From assembly GCA_910585465.1 (NCBI GenBank), contig CAJUEW010000002.1, positions 124,001-188,000 of the forward strand: a stretch of 64,000 nt of DNA, read 5' to 3'. The translations under genes were made by a program, and so were the position numbers. This document shows, in pieces, positions 43,377-52,741 of this stretch (position 1 is its first letter; each line of letters begins with the position of its first letter). This DNA comes from an uncultured Lachnospiraceae bacterium. Its GTDB lineage: Bacteria > Bacillota > Clostridia > Lachnospirales > Lachnospiraceae. Under the pieces are notes generated by a model. That model worked only from the letters and a program-made list of their open reading frames with translations. It had not been told where the DNA came from and did not search any database.

Positions 43377-44465
43377 CTAACGCTCATAGATGATATAGCG
43401 GTATTTTCTTAAAATATCGGCGGCCTTTTTCATGGATGGTTCGTCGTAAAATTCAATGCGCAAAACAGCCTCAATAAATTCCCGGCTGTGCACGATACCG
43501 ATATTTTTCAGATTAATCTGATTACTTGCCAGAATTGTTGCCAGTGTTGCGATTCCCCCGGTTTCATCCACCATATCGCAGTAAATTTCAAAGATTCGCT
43601 GGATAGGGCCGCTTCCTTTGGACGGAAGGCTGTTCCGGTAATCCCGGGAGGTCTCGAACAGGCCCCGGATGGCGCCGGCCTCGCCGTGGTCAAGCTGATG
43701 CCTGATTTTTTCCAGGGAACTAATATAGTGATTCAATACAGAAGAAATATTCTTCCGGTTTGTCATGCAGATTTGTTCCCACATTTCCGGTGAGGAGGAG
43801 GCAATCCTTGTAATATCCTTAAAACCCCCGGCAGCTACCATTTTCATGATGCCGTCCTCTGTGTCCGAATCTCTGACCAGATTTACAAGGGAGGAGGCAA
43901 TGATATGAGGCAGGTGGCTGATGCCGGCAGTTACATAATCATGGGTCCGGTAATCCAGAACCAGCGGAAGAGCTTTTAATCCTGCTACAAAATCCCGGTA
44001 TTTTTCCACGGCCTCTTTTGAAACCGCGGAAGTGGGAGTAATCACATAGTAGGCATTTTCAATTAAAATTCGTTTGGAATTGGCATATCCGGTTTTCTCG
44101 GCCCCGGCCATAGGATGCCCTCCGATAAAGTTGGCTTCCATGCCAAGCTCCGTTACCTTTGCATGAATATCGCATTTGGTGCTTCCAACGTCTGTGATAA
44201 TACATGTGGGAGTAATGACAGGCTTTAGCTGTTCCAGATATTTTGCATTGGTGGATACCGGAGCGCATAAAAATATGTAATCGCAGTCCCGGAAGTCCTC
44301 ATTCACTTTATCCGGAATCCGGTTAACTACTCCGTCAGCCACGGCCTGAGCGACTGCTGTTTTTGTGCGCGAGGCGGCGATAATTTCTGTATCCGGGTAA
44401 AAATAACGGACGGCTTTGGCGATGGAACCGCCCATAAGGCCCAGTCCGATAAAACCAATTTTCAT
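43377..44465 (-). CDS. tyrA: Prephenate dehydrogenase with C-terminal ACT domain
   Basis: Protein of 362 residues. It oxidises prephenate to 4-hydroxyphenylpyruvate for tyrosine. The NAD-binding start is IGFIGLGLMGGSIAKA; GGHPMAGAEKTGY and SHLPHIIASSLV are family motifs containing the catalytic histidines. The last 75 residues form an ACT domain (DETGGIATLATILASNQINL), probably for tyrosine feedback. Ribosome site AAAGGAG. First gene of the minus-strand aromatic unit, divergent from leuS. Confidence 0.93.
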   Translation of the reverse strand: MKIGFIGLGLMGGSIAKAVRYFYPDTEIIAASRTKTAVAQAVADGVVNRIPDKVNEDFRDCDYIFLCAPVSTNAKYLEQLKPVITPTCIITDVGSTKCDIHAKVTELGMEANFIGGHPMAGAEKTGYANSKRILIENAYYVITPTSAVSKEAVEKYRDFVAGLKALPLVLDYRTHDYVTAGISHLPHIIASSLVNLVRDSDTEDGIMKMVAAGGFKDITRIASSSPEMWEQICMTNRKNISSVLNHYISSLEKIRHQLDHGEAGAIRGLFETSRDYRNSLPSKGSGPIQRIFEIYCDMVDETGGIATLATILASNQINLKNIGIVHSREFIEAVLRIEFYDEPSMKKAADILRKYRYIIYER

Positions 44466-44637
44466 GGTAGATCTCCTTTAGCACGTTAATTTCATAAGTA
44501 TAGCATGGTTTAAACTGCTATGCAACTTGAATACGCTTTTGTTTAAGCCTCTGTATTTTGTCTTCCCGTTTTTTACCAAGAGTCTTCTGAACTTCATAAT
44601 AACAGGTTTTGGCGTATGCCTGCGCCGGACAAAAAAT

Positions 44638-44666
44638 TTGACAAACAAAGGCGAGTATATTACACT
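44638..44666 (+). promoter_or_regulatory. Promoter of leuS
   Basis: Perfect TTGACA (44638-44643), a 17-base spacer and TACACT (44661-44666). The 78-base leader shows a TTAAGGGTAAAAGATATTTTGCCCTTTA hairpin read in parts, but no T-box. The 278 bases between tyrA and leuS also contain a TAGCA/TGCTA dyad near 44498-44516; nothing else is seen. Confidence 0.8.
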
Positions 44667-44743
44667 AATACCATGCTGTTAAGGGTAAAAGATATTTTGC
44701 CCTTTATATACATGGGTTGGAATAAAACAGGAGGATATATAAA

Positions 44744-47146
44744 ATGAAGCATAATTTCCGGAAAATAGAAGGAAAATGGCAGCAGAAATGGGAAGATGCG
44801 GGCATCTTCAAGGCTGTTGACGGCAGTAAAAAGCCGAAATTCTATGGATTGGTGGAGTTCCCGTATCCGAGCGGAGCCGGTATGCATGTAGGACATATTA
44901 AGGCATATTCAAGTCTGGAGGTTATTTCCAGAAAAAGAAGAATGGAAGGGTACAATGTACTGTTTCCAATAGGATTTGATGCATTCGGGCTTCCGACAGA
45001 GAATTATGCAATCAAAACAGGAACTCATCCCCGCACGATCACGGACAATAATATTGAAAAATTCACCAATCAGCTGAAAAGGGTCGGATTTTCCTTTGAC
45101 TGGGATCGGGTCATTGATACGACGGATGAAGATTATTATAAATGGACTCAGTGGATTTTTCTGAAAATGTTTGAAAAGGGACTGGTATTCAGAAGTAAGG
45201 CACTTGTCAATTACTGTCCGTCCTGCAAAGTGGTTCTGTCCAATGAGGACAGCCAGGGGGGTAAATGCGATATTTGCCACAGTGATGTGATCCAGAAATC
45301 CAAGGATGTCTGGTATTTAAGAATTACCGAGTATGCAGACAAGCTTCTGGATGGTCTGGAGCATGTGGATTATCCGGCGAATGTAAAACAGCAGCAGATG
45401 AACTGGATTGGTAAATCCACCGGAGCGTTTGTAAATTTCACTCTGGACGGCTTAGATGAAAAACTGGAGATTTATACTACCAGGCCGGATACCCTGTTTG
45501 GCGTTACGTTCATGGTAATTGCTCCCGAGCACCCTCTGATTGACAAATACGCGGACCGAATCGGCAATATGGATGCTATTCAGGCTTACCGCACAGAGTG
45601 CGCCAAGAAAACAGAGTTTGAGCGTACTCAGCTTGTAAAGGATAAAACAGGTGTCAGAATTGACGGCCTCCTGGCCGTAAATCCGGTTAACGGCAGGAAA
45701 ATTCCGGTATTTATTGCAGATTATGTAATGATGGGGTACGGTACCGGCGCTATTATGGCAGTACCGGCTCACGATCAGCGGGACTATGATTTTGCGAAAA
45801 AATTCGGTGTGGAGATTATCGAAGTTATTAAGGGCGGAGATATTTTAAAGGAAGCTTACACCGGAGACGGAGAGATGGTAAATTCCGGCTTTCTGAACGG
45901 ATATACGAATAAGAAGGATTCCATCGCAAGGATGCTGGAGGAAATCGGGAAAACCGGTATCGGACATGCAGGCGTGCAGTTTAAGATGAAGGACTGGGCA
46001 TTTAACCGTCAGAGATACTGGGGGGAACCGATTCCGATTGTGCACTGTGAGGACTGCGGCGTGGTTCCGGTTCCGTATGAGGAGCTTCCGCTCCGGCTGC
46101 CGAAGGTAGAAAACTTTGAGCCGGGCGCGGAGGGGGAATCGCCGCTGGCAAAGATCGAATCCTTTGTGAACTGTACCTGTCCGAAATGCGGGAAAAAAGC
46201 ACGCCGCGAGACGGACACGATGCCCCAGTGGGCAGGCTCCTCCTGGTACTTTTTAAGATATGTGGATCCCCACAATGATACGGCGCTGGCAGATCCGGAG
46301 AAGCTGAAATATTGGATGCCGGTAGACTGGTATAACGGCGGTATGGAGCATGTAACAAGACATGTGATTTATTCCCGCTTCTGGCATCATTTTCTGTATG
46401 ATATCGGTGTGGTGAATACGTCCGAGCCATATGCAAAGCGTTCCATTCAGGGACTGATCCTCGGGCCGGACGGCGATAAAATGAGCAAATCCAAAGGAAA
46501 TGTGGTAGATCCGCTGGATATTGTGGAAGACTACGGAGCGGATACGCTGCGCACTTATGTATTGTTCATGGGTGATTACGGAGCGGCAACTCCTTGGAAT
46601 GAAAATGCAGTAAAGGGCTGCAAACGTTTTCTGGAGCGTGTGTCCGGATTTACGGATATTATTTCCGGGGATGCGGATACCAAAAAGCTGGAAACCCCGT
46701 TTCATAAAACCATTAAAAAGGTATCCTCCGATATTGAGGATATGAAATTCAATACAGCGATTGCAGCTTTGATGACGCTGACAAATGATATCTACAATCT
46801 TGGAAAGGTCAGCAGGGAACAGGTACAGATCTTTGCAAAGCTGCTCTGTCCATTTGCTCCGCATCTGTGCGAGGAAATCTGGGAGGGGACCGGAGGGGAA
46901 GGATTCCTTTCTCTGGCATCCTGGCCGGAATATGATGAGAGTAAGACGATCGACGCACAGACTGAAATCGGTGTGCAGATTAACGGCAAACTGCGGGGTA
47001 CTGTAGTAATTCCGACGAACGCGGAGAAGGAGGAGGTATTTGCCATTGCAAAGGCGGATTCCAGAATCGCTTCCCTGACAGAAGGCAAAACCTTTGTAAA
47101 AGAAATTTATGTACCGAACAGAGTGGTAAATTTTGTAGTGAAGTAA
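44744..47146 (+). CDS. leuS: Leucyl-tRNA synthetase
   Basis: Class I synthetase of 800 residues, close to the usual bacterial length. The HIGH-type motif is PYPSGAGMHVGHIKAY near residue 45, KMSKS is DKMSKSKGN, and the zinc-ribbon cysteines are in NYCPSCKVVLSNE with CDICH. The editing domain lies between, with TTRPDTLFGVTFMV and the DYVMMGYGTGAIMAVPAHDQRD signature read in parts. It charges tRNA-Leu. It is monocistronic, with a strong promoter and a terminator. Confidence 0.97.
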   Translation: MKHNFRKIEGKWQQKWEDAGIFKAVDGSKKPKFYGLVEFPYPSGAGMHVGHIKAYSSLEVISRKRRMEGYNVLFPIGFDAFGLPTENYAIKTGTHPRTITDNNIEKFTNQLKRVGFSFDWDRVIDTTDEDYYKWTQWIFLKMFEKGLVFRSKALVNYCPSCKVVLSNEDSQGGKCDICHSDVIQKSKDVWYLRITEYADKLLDGLEHVDYPANVKQQQMNWIGKSTGAFVNFTLDGLDEKLEIYTTRPDTLFGVTFMVIAPEHPLIDKYADRIGNMDAIQAYRTECAKKTEFERTQLVKDKTGVRIDGLLAVNPVNGRKIPVFIADYVMMGYGTGAIMAVPAHDQRDYDFAKKFGVEIIEVIKGGDILKEAYTGDGEMVNSGFLNGYTNKKDSIARMLEEIGKTGIGHAGVQFKMKDWAFNRQRYWGEPIPIVHCEDCGVVPVPYEELPLRLPKVENFEPGAEGESPLAKIESFVNCTCPKCGKKARRETDTMPQWAGSSWYFLRYVDPHNDTALADPEKLKYWMPVDWYNGGMEHVTRHVIYSRFWHHFLYDIGVVNTSEPYAKRSIQGLILGPDGDKMSKSKGNVVDPLDIVEDYGADTLRTYVLFMGDYGAATPWNENAVKGCKRFLERVSGFTDIISGDADTKKLETPFHKTIKKVSSDIEDMKFNTAIAALMTLTNDIYNLGKVSREQVQIFAKLLCPFAPHLCEEIWEGTGGEGFLSLASWPEYDESKTIDAQTEIGVQINGKLRGTVVIPTNAEKEEVFAIAKADSRIASLTEGKTFVKEIYVPNRVVNFVVK

Positions 47147-47178
47147 AATAACTGACAAATAAAATTAGGCAATTCCTC

Positions 47179-47210
47179 TAAAATCCTTGCCAGACGGCAA
47201 GGATTTTAGT
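47179..47210. terminator. Terminator after leuS
   Basis: TAAAATCCTTGCC and GGCAAGGATTTTA pair perfectly over 13 bases around AGAC. The symmetric A/T ends mean it could act on either strand. Confidence 0.85.
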
Positions 47211-47308
47211 ATAATTCTGACATAAGGGGTTGATACAATGGTATTCCCTATGTAAACGTGCTGCAATTCAGAGGTGCAGGATGACTAAATGTATTGGAGG
47301 AGATTACT

Positions 47309-49381
47309 ATGAACGTTTACACAACTGACAGTATCCGCAATGTGGTTTTTTTGGGACATGGGGGAAGCGGTAAGACCAGTCTGGTCGAAGCTATGGCATA
47401 TGTATCCGGTCTGACCGGACGTATTGGTAAAGTTACCGATGGAACGACCATCAGTGACTATGATAAGGAAGAGATTAAACGTAAATTTTCCATCAATACT
47501 TCAGTTGTACCGATTATCTGGAAAGACACAAAGATTAATATCCTGGATACACCCGGCTATTTTGATTTTGTAGGCGAGGTAGAGGAAGCGGCAGCCGCAG
47601 CAGATGCAGCGGTCATCGTAGTATCAGGTAAAGCCGGAGTTGAGGTGGGAACCGAGAAAGCCTGGGAACTGTGTGAAAAATACAAGCTTCCGCGTATGTT
47701 TTTTGTATCTGAAATGGATGTGGATCATGCTTCCTTCCGTGAGGTTGTGGAGAAGCTGACAGAGATGTACGGTAAAAAAATCGCACCGTTTTATCAGCCG
47801 ATTCGGGAAAATGAAAAATTTGTCGGTTATATCAATGTTATGAAGATGGCAGGCCGCCGCTTTACCGGTATCGGTGAGAGAGAAGAATGTGAGATTCCGG
47901 ATTACAGCCGTCCGAACCTGGATATTTACCGGGAAGCGATGATGGACGCAGTGGCAGAGACCAGTGAAGAATTTATGGAGCGCTACTTTGCAGGAGATGA
48001 ATTTTCAGTCAGTGAGATCCGGGCGGCAATGAAGATGAATGTAAACGACGGAAGTATTATTCCGGTTTCCATGGGTTCGAGCATAGAGCTTCGCAACATT
48101 CATAATATGCTGAATGATATTGTGGAACTGCTTCCGTCGCCGGATAAAAAGGAATGCGCAGGCATCAGCACTAAGACCAATGAGATTTTCCAGGCAGATT
48201 ATAATTTCTCCAAAGCAAAATCTGCATATGTATTTAAGACAATCGCGGATCCGTTTATTGGAAAATATTCTCTGATTAAAGTATGCTCCGGCGTTATCAA
48301 GTCAGACGACGTGCTGTTTAATACCTCCTCCGAGACAGAAGAGAAGCTGAACAAGCTCTATGTGGTAAGAGGAAACAAGCCGATTGAGGTTTCCGAGCTT
48401 CATGCAGGAGATATCGGAGCGATTGGAAAAGCAGGCTGCAAAACCGGTGATACCCTGTCCACAAAGGCAGCTCCGGTGCTGTTTGGCAGAACTGAGATTT
48501 CCAAACCATATACATATATGGCTTATAAAGCCAAGAATAAAGGGGATGAAGATAAGATTTCCCAGGCGCTGGCAAAGATGATGGATGAAGATCTGACGAT
48601 TAAAGCGGTAAATGATGCCGAGAACCGCCAGTCCCTCCTCTATGGTATGGGAGATCAGCATTTGTCCGTTATTGTAAGTATTCTTGCGGAAAAGTATAAG
48701 GTGGATGTGGAGCTGGAAAAACCGAAGGTGGCATTCCGCGAAACTCTCCGGAAGAAATCGGATGTGGAATATAAATATAAAAAACAATCCGGCGGGCACG
48801 GACAGTATGGTCATGTAAAAATGACCTTTGAGCCGTCCGGTGACCTGGAGACTCCGTATATATTTGATCAGATGGTCGTGGGCGGCGCTGTTCCGAAAAA
48901 TTATTTTCCGGCAGTGGAGAAGGGGATCCAGGAATCGGTAGTGAAAGGTCCTCTGGCCGGCTATCCGGTAGTGGGAGTGAAGGCGGTCCTTTATGACGGC
49001 TCCTATCATCCGGTTGATTCCTCCGAGATGGCATTTAAGACGGCTGCTGTTCAGGCATTCAAAAAAGGCTTTATGGAGGCATCTCCGATTCTTCTTGAGC
49101 CGATCGCCACAGTGACTGTTTTAGTTCCGGATCGGTATACCGGCGACGTTATGGGGGATCTGAATAAGAGAAGGGGCCGTGTGCTTGGCATGAATCCGGC
49201 CGGCACGGGCAAGACAGAGGTCGTGGCAGATGTTCCGATGATGGAAATTTTCGGATACAATACGGATCTGCGTTCTATGACCGGCGGAAGCGGTGTATAT
49301 TCTTATGAATTTGCCCGTTATGAGCAGGCTCCGTCCGATGTACAGGAAAAAGAGGTTGCAGCGAGAGCAGCAGAAATGTAA
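47309..49381 (+). CDS. Elongation factor G-like GTPase (FusA2-type paralogue)
   Basis: Protein of 690 residues with the full EF-G domain order. G1 is GHGGSGKTSL, G3 is DTPGYFDF, but the G4 position, normally NKxD, reads SEMD (FFVSEMDVD). Domain IV has YHPVDSSEMAFKTAAVQAFKKG, read in two pieces, and domain V ends normally. It is probably not the main translocase: fusA usually lies in the str operon, and this gene is alone. Roles in ribosome recycling or stress are known for paralogues. Start ATG 47309 follows TTGGAGG; an upstream in-frame start would include the ribosome site. Confidence 0.87.
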   Translation: MNVYTTDSIRNVVFLGHGGSGKTSLVEAMAYVSGLTGRIGKVTDGTTISDYDKEEIKRKFSINTSVVPIIWKDTKINILDTPGYFDFVGEVEEAAAAADAAVIVVSGKAGVEVGTEKAWELCEKYKLPRMFFVSEMDVDHASFREVVEKLTEMYGKKIAPFYQPIRENEKFVGYINVMKMAGRRFTGIGEREECEIPDYSRPNLDIYREAMMDAVAETSEEFMERYFAGDEFSVSEIRAAMKMNVNDGSIIPVSMGSSIELRNIHNMLNDIVELLPSPDKKECAGISTKTNEIFQADYNFSKAKSAYVFKTIADPFIGKYSLIKVCSGVIKSDDVLFNTSSETEEKLNKLYVVRGNKPIEVSELHAGDIGAIGKAGCKTGDTLSTKAAPVLFGRTEISKPYTYMAYKAKNKGDEDKISQALAKMMDEDLTIKAVNDAENRQSLLYGMGDQHLSVIVSILAEKYKVDVELEKPKVAFRETLRKKSDVEYKYKKQSGGHGQYGHVKMTFEPSGDLETPYIFDQMVVGGAVPKNYFPAVEKGIQESVVKGPLAGYPVVGVKAVLYDGSYHPVDSSEMAFKTAAVQAFKKGFMEASPILLEPIATVTVLVPDRYTGDVMGDLNKRRGRVLGMNPAGTGKTEVVADVPMMEIFGYNTDLRSMTGGSGVYSYEFARYEQAPSDVQEKEVAARAAEM

Positions 49382-49403
49382 AACAGAAGAAAATTGCGGG
49401 AAA

Positions 49404-49442
49404 AGAAAGGGGTGTCACTTCTGGGGCATCCCCTTTTTCCGG
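49404..49442 (+). terminator. Terminator after the EF-G-like gene
   Basis: GAAAGGGGTGTC and GGCATCCCCTTTTT form an imperfect stem ending in a T-run. A TTAAGATTTCGTTAA stretch follows before the ClC gene. Confidence 0.65.
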
Positions 49443-49497
49443 TCAGATATGTTAAGATTTCGTTAAGGAAGGGCTTTTGATTTATTGAGGAAAAATT

Positions 49498-50742
49498 ATG
49501 AAAAAATATGCAGAGATATGTGTCAAACGTATCTGCCTTCTGGTGCGGTGGCTGACTCTGTCAGGAATTACCGGAGTAGCTGTGGGAATAGTGGGAGGGC
49601 TATTCGGGCGCAGTATTACGGTTGTGTCCGGATTTCGCGTCAGTCATCCATGGATGCTGTATCTGCTCCCGGCGGCGGGTCTGGCAATTGTGGCCATGTA
49701 CCGGATGGATCCCTATCAAACGGGGACAAACCGGGTGCTGGAGGGAATTCAGTCCAATGCTTATATTCCGCTTAGGATGGCTCCTTTGATTGTGATATCC
49801 ACAGTGCTGACCCATGCCTTCGGCGGTTCCGCCGGAAGGGAGGGAGCTGCTCTTCAGCTCGGTGGCAGTATCGGAGGAACATTTGGAAAATGGATGAAAT
49901 TTGATGAATATGACCATAAGATTATGATTATGTGCGGTATGAGTGCAGGCTTTTCCGCATTGTTCGGAACCCCCCTGACCGCAACAGTATTTGCTATGGA
50001 GGTAATCAGTGTGGGAATGATGCAGTATGCGGCGCTGGTTCCCTGTTCTGTGGCAGCGCTGGCGGCAAAGCAGACTGCAGAGCTGGTTGGAATCCGGGGA
50101 GAACATTTTCCTTTTCCGTCTGTAACAGAGCTGGACTGGAAGAATGCGGTGCTAACGATTCTGCTTGCATTTTGCTGTGCGGCTGTCAGCATCTTGTTTT
50201 GCGAGGTGCTTCATGTTACGGAGCATCTGTATAAAAAATGGATTCCGAATAAATGGATAAGAATTGCTTCAGGGGCCTTTCTGATTATTTTGATGACAAA
50301 GCTGCTTGGCACGGATGCTTATCTGGGCGCGGGTATGGACGTGATCGAGCTTGCGGTGAAAGGGGAGGTAATAGCCGCGGCATTTCTTCTGAAAATTGTG
50401 TTTACAGCTGTGACGCTTGGATGCGGATTCCGGGGCGGAGAAATTGTGCCTACGTTGTTTGTGGGAGCCACATTTGGATGTCTGTTTGGCCGGATAACCG
50501 GCTTATTCCCTTCTCTGGCGGCAGCCTGCGGGATGACATCCGTATTCTGCGGAGTGACGAATTGTCCGATTTCTTCCCTGCTTTTAAGCTTTGAACTGTT
50601 TGGCTTTGAGTGTATGCCGTTTTTTCTGTTGTCGGTGGGAATCAGCTATCTGGAGTCCGGATACTACGGACTGTATCACAGCCAGAGGATTCTTTATTCT
50701 AAGACAAAGCTGCAGTATATTAATGCTCATACAAAAGAATAA
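49498..50742 (+). CDS. ClC-family chloride channel/transporter
   Basis: Membrane protein of 414 residues with about ten hydrophobic segments. ClC signatures: GGSAGREGAALQLGGSIGG, which carries the gating glutamate, and GCGFRGGEIVPTLFVGA in place of the usual GGxFxP. The gating Glu indicates a Cl-/H+ exchanger or a fluoride-type exporter rather than an open channel, but the ion cannot be settled. No CBS domains are attached. Start ATG 49498 follows TTGAGG. It is monocistronic. Confidence 0.9.
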   Translation: MKKYAEICVKRICLLVRWLTLSGITGVAVGIVGGLFGRSITVVSGFRVSHPWMLYLLPAAGLAIVAMYRMDPYQTGTNRVLEGIQSNAYIPLRMAPLIVISTVLTHAFGGSAGREGAALQLGGSIGGTFGKWMKFDEYDHKIMIMCGMSAGFSALFGTPLTATVFAMEVISVGMMQYAALVPCSVAALAAKQTAELVGIRGEHFPFPSVTELDWKNAVLTILLAFCCAAVSILFCEVLHVTEHLYKKWIPNKWIRIASGAFLIILMTKLLGTDAYLGAGMDVIELAVKGEVIAAAFLLKIVFTAVTLGCGFRGGEIVPTLFVGATFGCLFGRITGLFPSLAAACGMTSVFCGVTNCPISSLLLSFELFGFECMPFFLLSVGISYLESGYYGLYHSQRILYSKTKLQYINAHTKE

Positions 50743-50833
50743 AAGAAAAGAATAAAATAAGAGAAATAAAACATATTCCGCCGGGGGCATATATTGCCGA
50801 AGGATGGGCGGCAAAGGAGTTTACTGTGTAAAA

Positions 50834-51934
50834 ATGAAGAGGAATGAAATATTAGTGATCCATGGAACTGAATATGAGAAGCTGACAAAACAGCTTTTAG
50901 AAGAAGCAGATTTGGCGGGAATGATTGGAGATCGTAAGAAGAGGATTGGCATAAAGCCTAATCTGGTGTCTGCGGTTTTGGCTTCTCAGGGAGCGACGAC
51001 TCACCCGGAGGTGACGGAAGGAGTGATTGCTTACTTGCAGGAGCATGGATTTTGGAATCTGACAATTATGGAGGGCTCCTGGGTTGGCGGCAGAACCGGG
51101 GAGGCATTTGAGGTCTGCGGTTATCAAAGACTGGCAGAGCAGTATGGAGTGAAGCTTATAGATGCACAGAAGGAGCCGTCTGTGGAACTGGACTGCGGCG
51201 GAATGAAGCTTCATATCTGCCGCTGTGCCCGGGAAGTAGACTTTATGATCAATATACCTGTGATGAAAGGACACTGCCAGACTCGTATTACCTGTGCTCT
51301 TAAAAATATGAAGGGCCTGCTGCCTAATTTTGAGAAACGCAGGTTCCATAAGCTGGGACTGCACAAACCAATTGCTCATCTTGCCCTTGGTATTCCTCAG
51401 AATTTTATTCTGGCAGACAGCATCTGCGGGGATTTGGATTTTGAAGACGGCGGGAATCCAACCCGGATGGATCGGCTGATGGCAGCAGCGGATCCGGTGC
51501 TTTTGGATTCTTATGTGTGCGAACTGCTTCACTATGATACAAATGAAGTTCCGTATATTGGCATGGCGGAAGCATTAGGAGCAGGGAGCAAAGATTTGTC
51601 TCAGGCACATATCCGTATGCTGAATACACCAGAGAAAACACTTTCTTCCCCCATTGCCGGGCGTGCCGTAAAGCTTTCCGAGCTGACCTCCGAGGTGGAA
51701 TCCTGCAGTGCCTGTTATGGATATTTGCTGCCTGCTCTGGATTTACTGGATAAGGAAGGACTTCTGAAGGATTTTCCGGAGAAAATCTGTATCGGGCAGG
51801 GCTATCGCGGGAAAACCGGGGAACTGGGCATAGGGAACTGTACAAAAAACTTCCGGCACAGTTTGAAGGGCTGTCCGCCCACAGAGCAGGAAATGTATGC
51901 TTTTTTGAAATCCTATCTGCAGGAAAGGACATAA
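50834..51934 (+). CDS. DUF362-domain protein
   Basis: Protein of about 366 residues of the DUF362 family, unknown in function and often linked to Fe-S or redox proteins. Family regions: RIGIKPNLVSA, GATTHPEVTEGVIAYLQ, MINIPVMKGHCQTRITCALKNMKG read in parts, and DSICGDLDFEDGGNPTRMD. The C-terminal part has CSACYGYLL and CIGQGYRG, but no ferredoxin-type CxxCxxC. The start is uncertain: ATG 50834 gives MKRNEILVIHG, and ATG 50804 in frame adds ten residues; neither has an ideal ribosome site (AAAGGAG lies between them). It converges on the small minus-strand genes across a shared terminator. Confidence 0.82.
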   Translation: MKRNEILVIHGTEYEKLTKQLLEEADLAGMIGDRKKRIGIKPNLVSAVLASQGATTHPEVTEGVIAYLQEHGFWNLTIMEGSWVGGRTGEAFEVCGYQRLAEQYGVKLIDAQKEPSVELDCGGMKLHICRCAREVDFMINIPVMKGHCQTRITCALKNMKGLLPNFEKRRFHKLGLHKPIAHLALGIPQNFILADSICGDLDFEDGGNPTRMDRLMAAADPVLLDSYVCELLHYDTNEVPYIGMAEALGAGSKDLSQAHIRMLNTPEKTLSSPIAGRAVKLSELTSEVESCSACYGYLLPALDLLDKEGLLKDFPEKICIGQGYRGKTGELGIGNCTKNFRHSLKGCPPTEQEMYAFLKSYLQERT

Positions 51935-51946
51935 ACCTATGGCATG

Positions 51947-51970
51947 TAAGGGGGATAAAAAATCCCCCTA
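51947..51970. terminator. Bidirectional terminator between convergent genes
   Basis: AGGGGGAT and ATCCCCCT pair around AAAAA; T-runs follow on both strands. The stem holds the stop codon of the minus-strand 99-residue gene. Confidence 0.8.
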
Positions 51971-52267
51971 TTTGATTTTTGACTTGGGATTGCGCATAAG
52001 CTGCTGGGCTTTGGCGAGCGTTGCATCCATCTGCTGTTTTTCCTCGTCACTCTTTCCTTCCTTCATAATCTCAAAAATAAGCTCAAACTCTTCTTTTGTA
52101 AACTGCAGATTCTGGCGGTTGGCAGAAGCCATGGCGCCGAACAGAATCGGCATGGCCTGCTTTTGGTTTTTTCCCTCTATCTGCTCAGCAAGCTTCAGAA
52201 GCAAAGACAGCTTGGCAGGAGCGATATCCTTAATACGGGGATCCTGGAACCATTCTGGTACGTTCAT
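51968..52267 (-). CDS. Small conserved-looking protein of unknown function (99 residues)
   Basis: Helical, charged protein starting MNVPEWFQDPRIKDIAP with a clear ribosome site (AAGGAGG). It is rich in Lys, Glu and Gln (EGKNQKQAMPILFGAMAS, EFELIFEIMKEGKSDEEK). There is no signal peptide or known motif. Its ATG overlaps the stop of the preceding gene (ATGA), so the two small proteins are made together and may bind each other. I do not recognise a family name with certainty. Confidence 0.75.
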   Translation of the reverse strand: MNVPEWFQDPRIKDIAPAKLSLLLKLAEQIEGKNQKQAMPILFGAMASANRQNLQFTKEEFELIFEIMKEGKSDEEKQQMDATLAKAQQLMRNPKSKIK

Positions 52268-52599
52268 GTATGTTCCTCCTTCTGATTGGGTGTGAAGGCT
52301 GATGAAAAGCCCTCGAACATATCCCGATACATATCCATATTTTCAAAGATGTCTGTAAACTGTTCTATTTGAGACTGTTCCTCCGGCGGAAGAAGCCCTT
52401 TTATACATTTTATCAGGTTTCCCATGTCCGGAGACTGCTGGAGAGGTGTATTGTGGTTAAAATATTCAATCGTATAACGAAGCTCCAACCATTTGATATA
52501 GATAGCAACCATTTTCTGCATATTGGCAGGAAGAAAGGGCAGGAAGGCTTTTAGCATCTGAAGCTCTTTTGGAAGAATTGCTTCGTCGAATGGTGTCAT
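52264..52599 (-). CDS. Small protein of unknown function, partner of the 99-residue protein
   Basis: Protein of 111 residues with a helical profile: FDEAILPKELQMLKAFLPFL, then MQKMVAIYIKWLELRYTIEYF, and a C-terminal FTDIFENMDMYRDMFEGFSS. No cysteine or signal peptide. The hydrophobic faces suggest amphipathic helices rather than membrane spans. Ribosome site AGGGAG. It is coupled to the next gene by a 4-base overlap. Its function is not inferable from the sequence alone. Confidence 0.72.
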   Translation of the reverse strand: MTPFDEAILPKELQMLKAFLPFLPANMQKMVAIYIKWLELRYTIEYFNHNTPLQQSPDMGNLIKCIKGLLPPEEQSQIEQFTDIFENMDMYRDMFEGFSSAFTPNQKEEHT

Positions 52600-52707
52600 G
52601 ACAGATTACTCCCTGCGTCTTTCTTCAATATATGAACGGTTACCAGAAATCATGCGATCTCCGGCACCGGAAGTTTCATGTGAGCTATCTGCGTACAGAA
52701 AGGATGA

Positions 52708-52732
52708 GGGCTGTCAGAAGAACTGACAGCCC
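52708..52732 (-). terminator. Hairpin after the Cys/Gly-rich gene
   Basis: GGGCTGTCAG and CTGACAGCCC pair perfectly over 10 bases around AAGAA, ten bases after the stop of the minus-strand gene. The T-run on that strand is weak (CCCTCATCCTTT). Confidence 0.65.
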
Positions 52733-52741
52733 GGACGGATA

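Noticed and set aside
44667..44743. T-box leader before leuS
   Set aside because: Amino-acyl tRNA synthetase genes of Firmicutes often have one, but the conserved TGGNACCGCG core is absent and the leader is only about 75 bases long.
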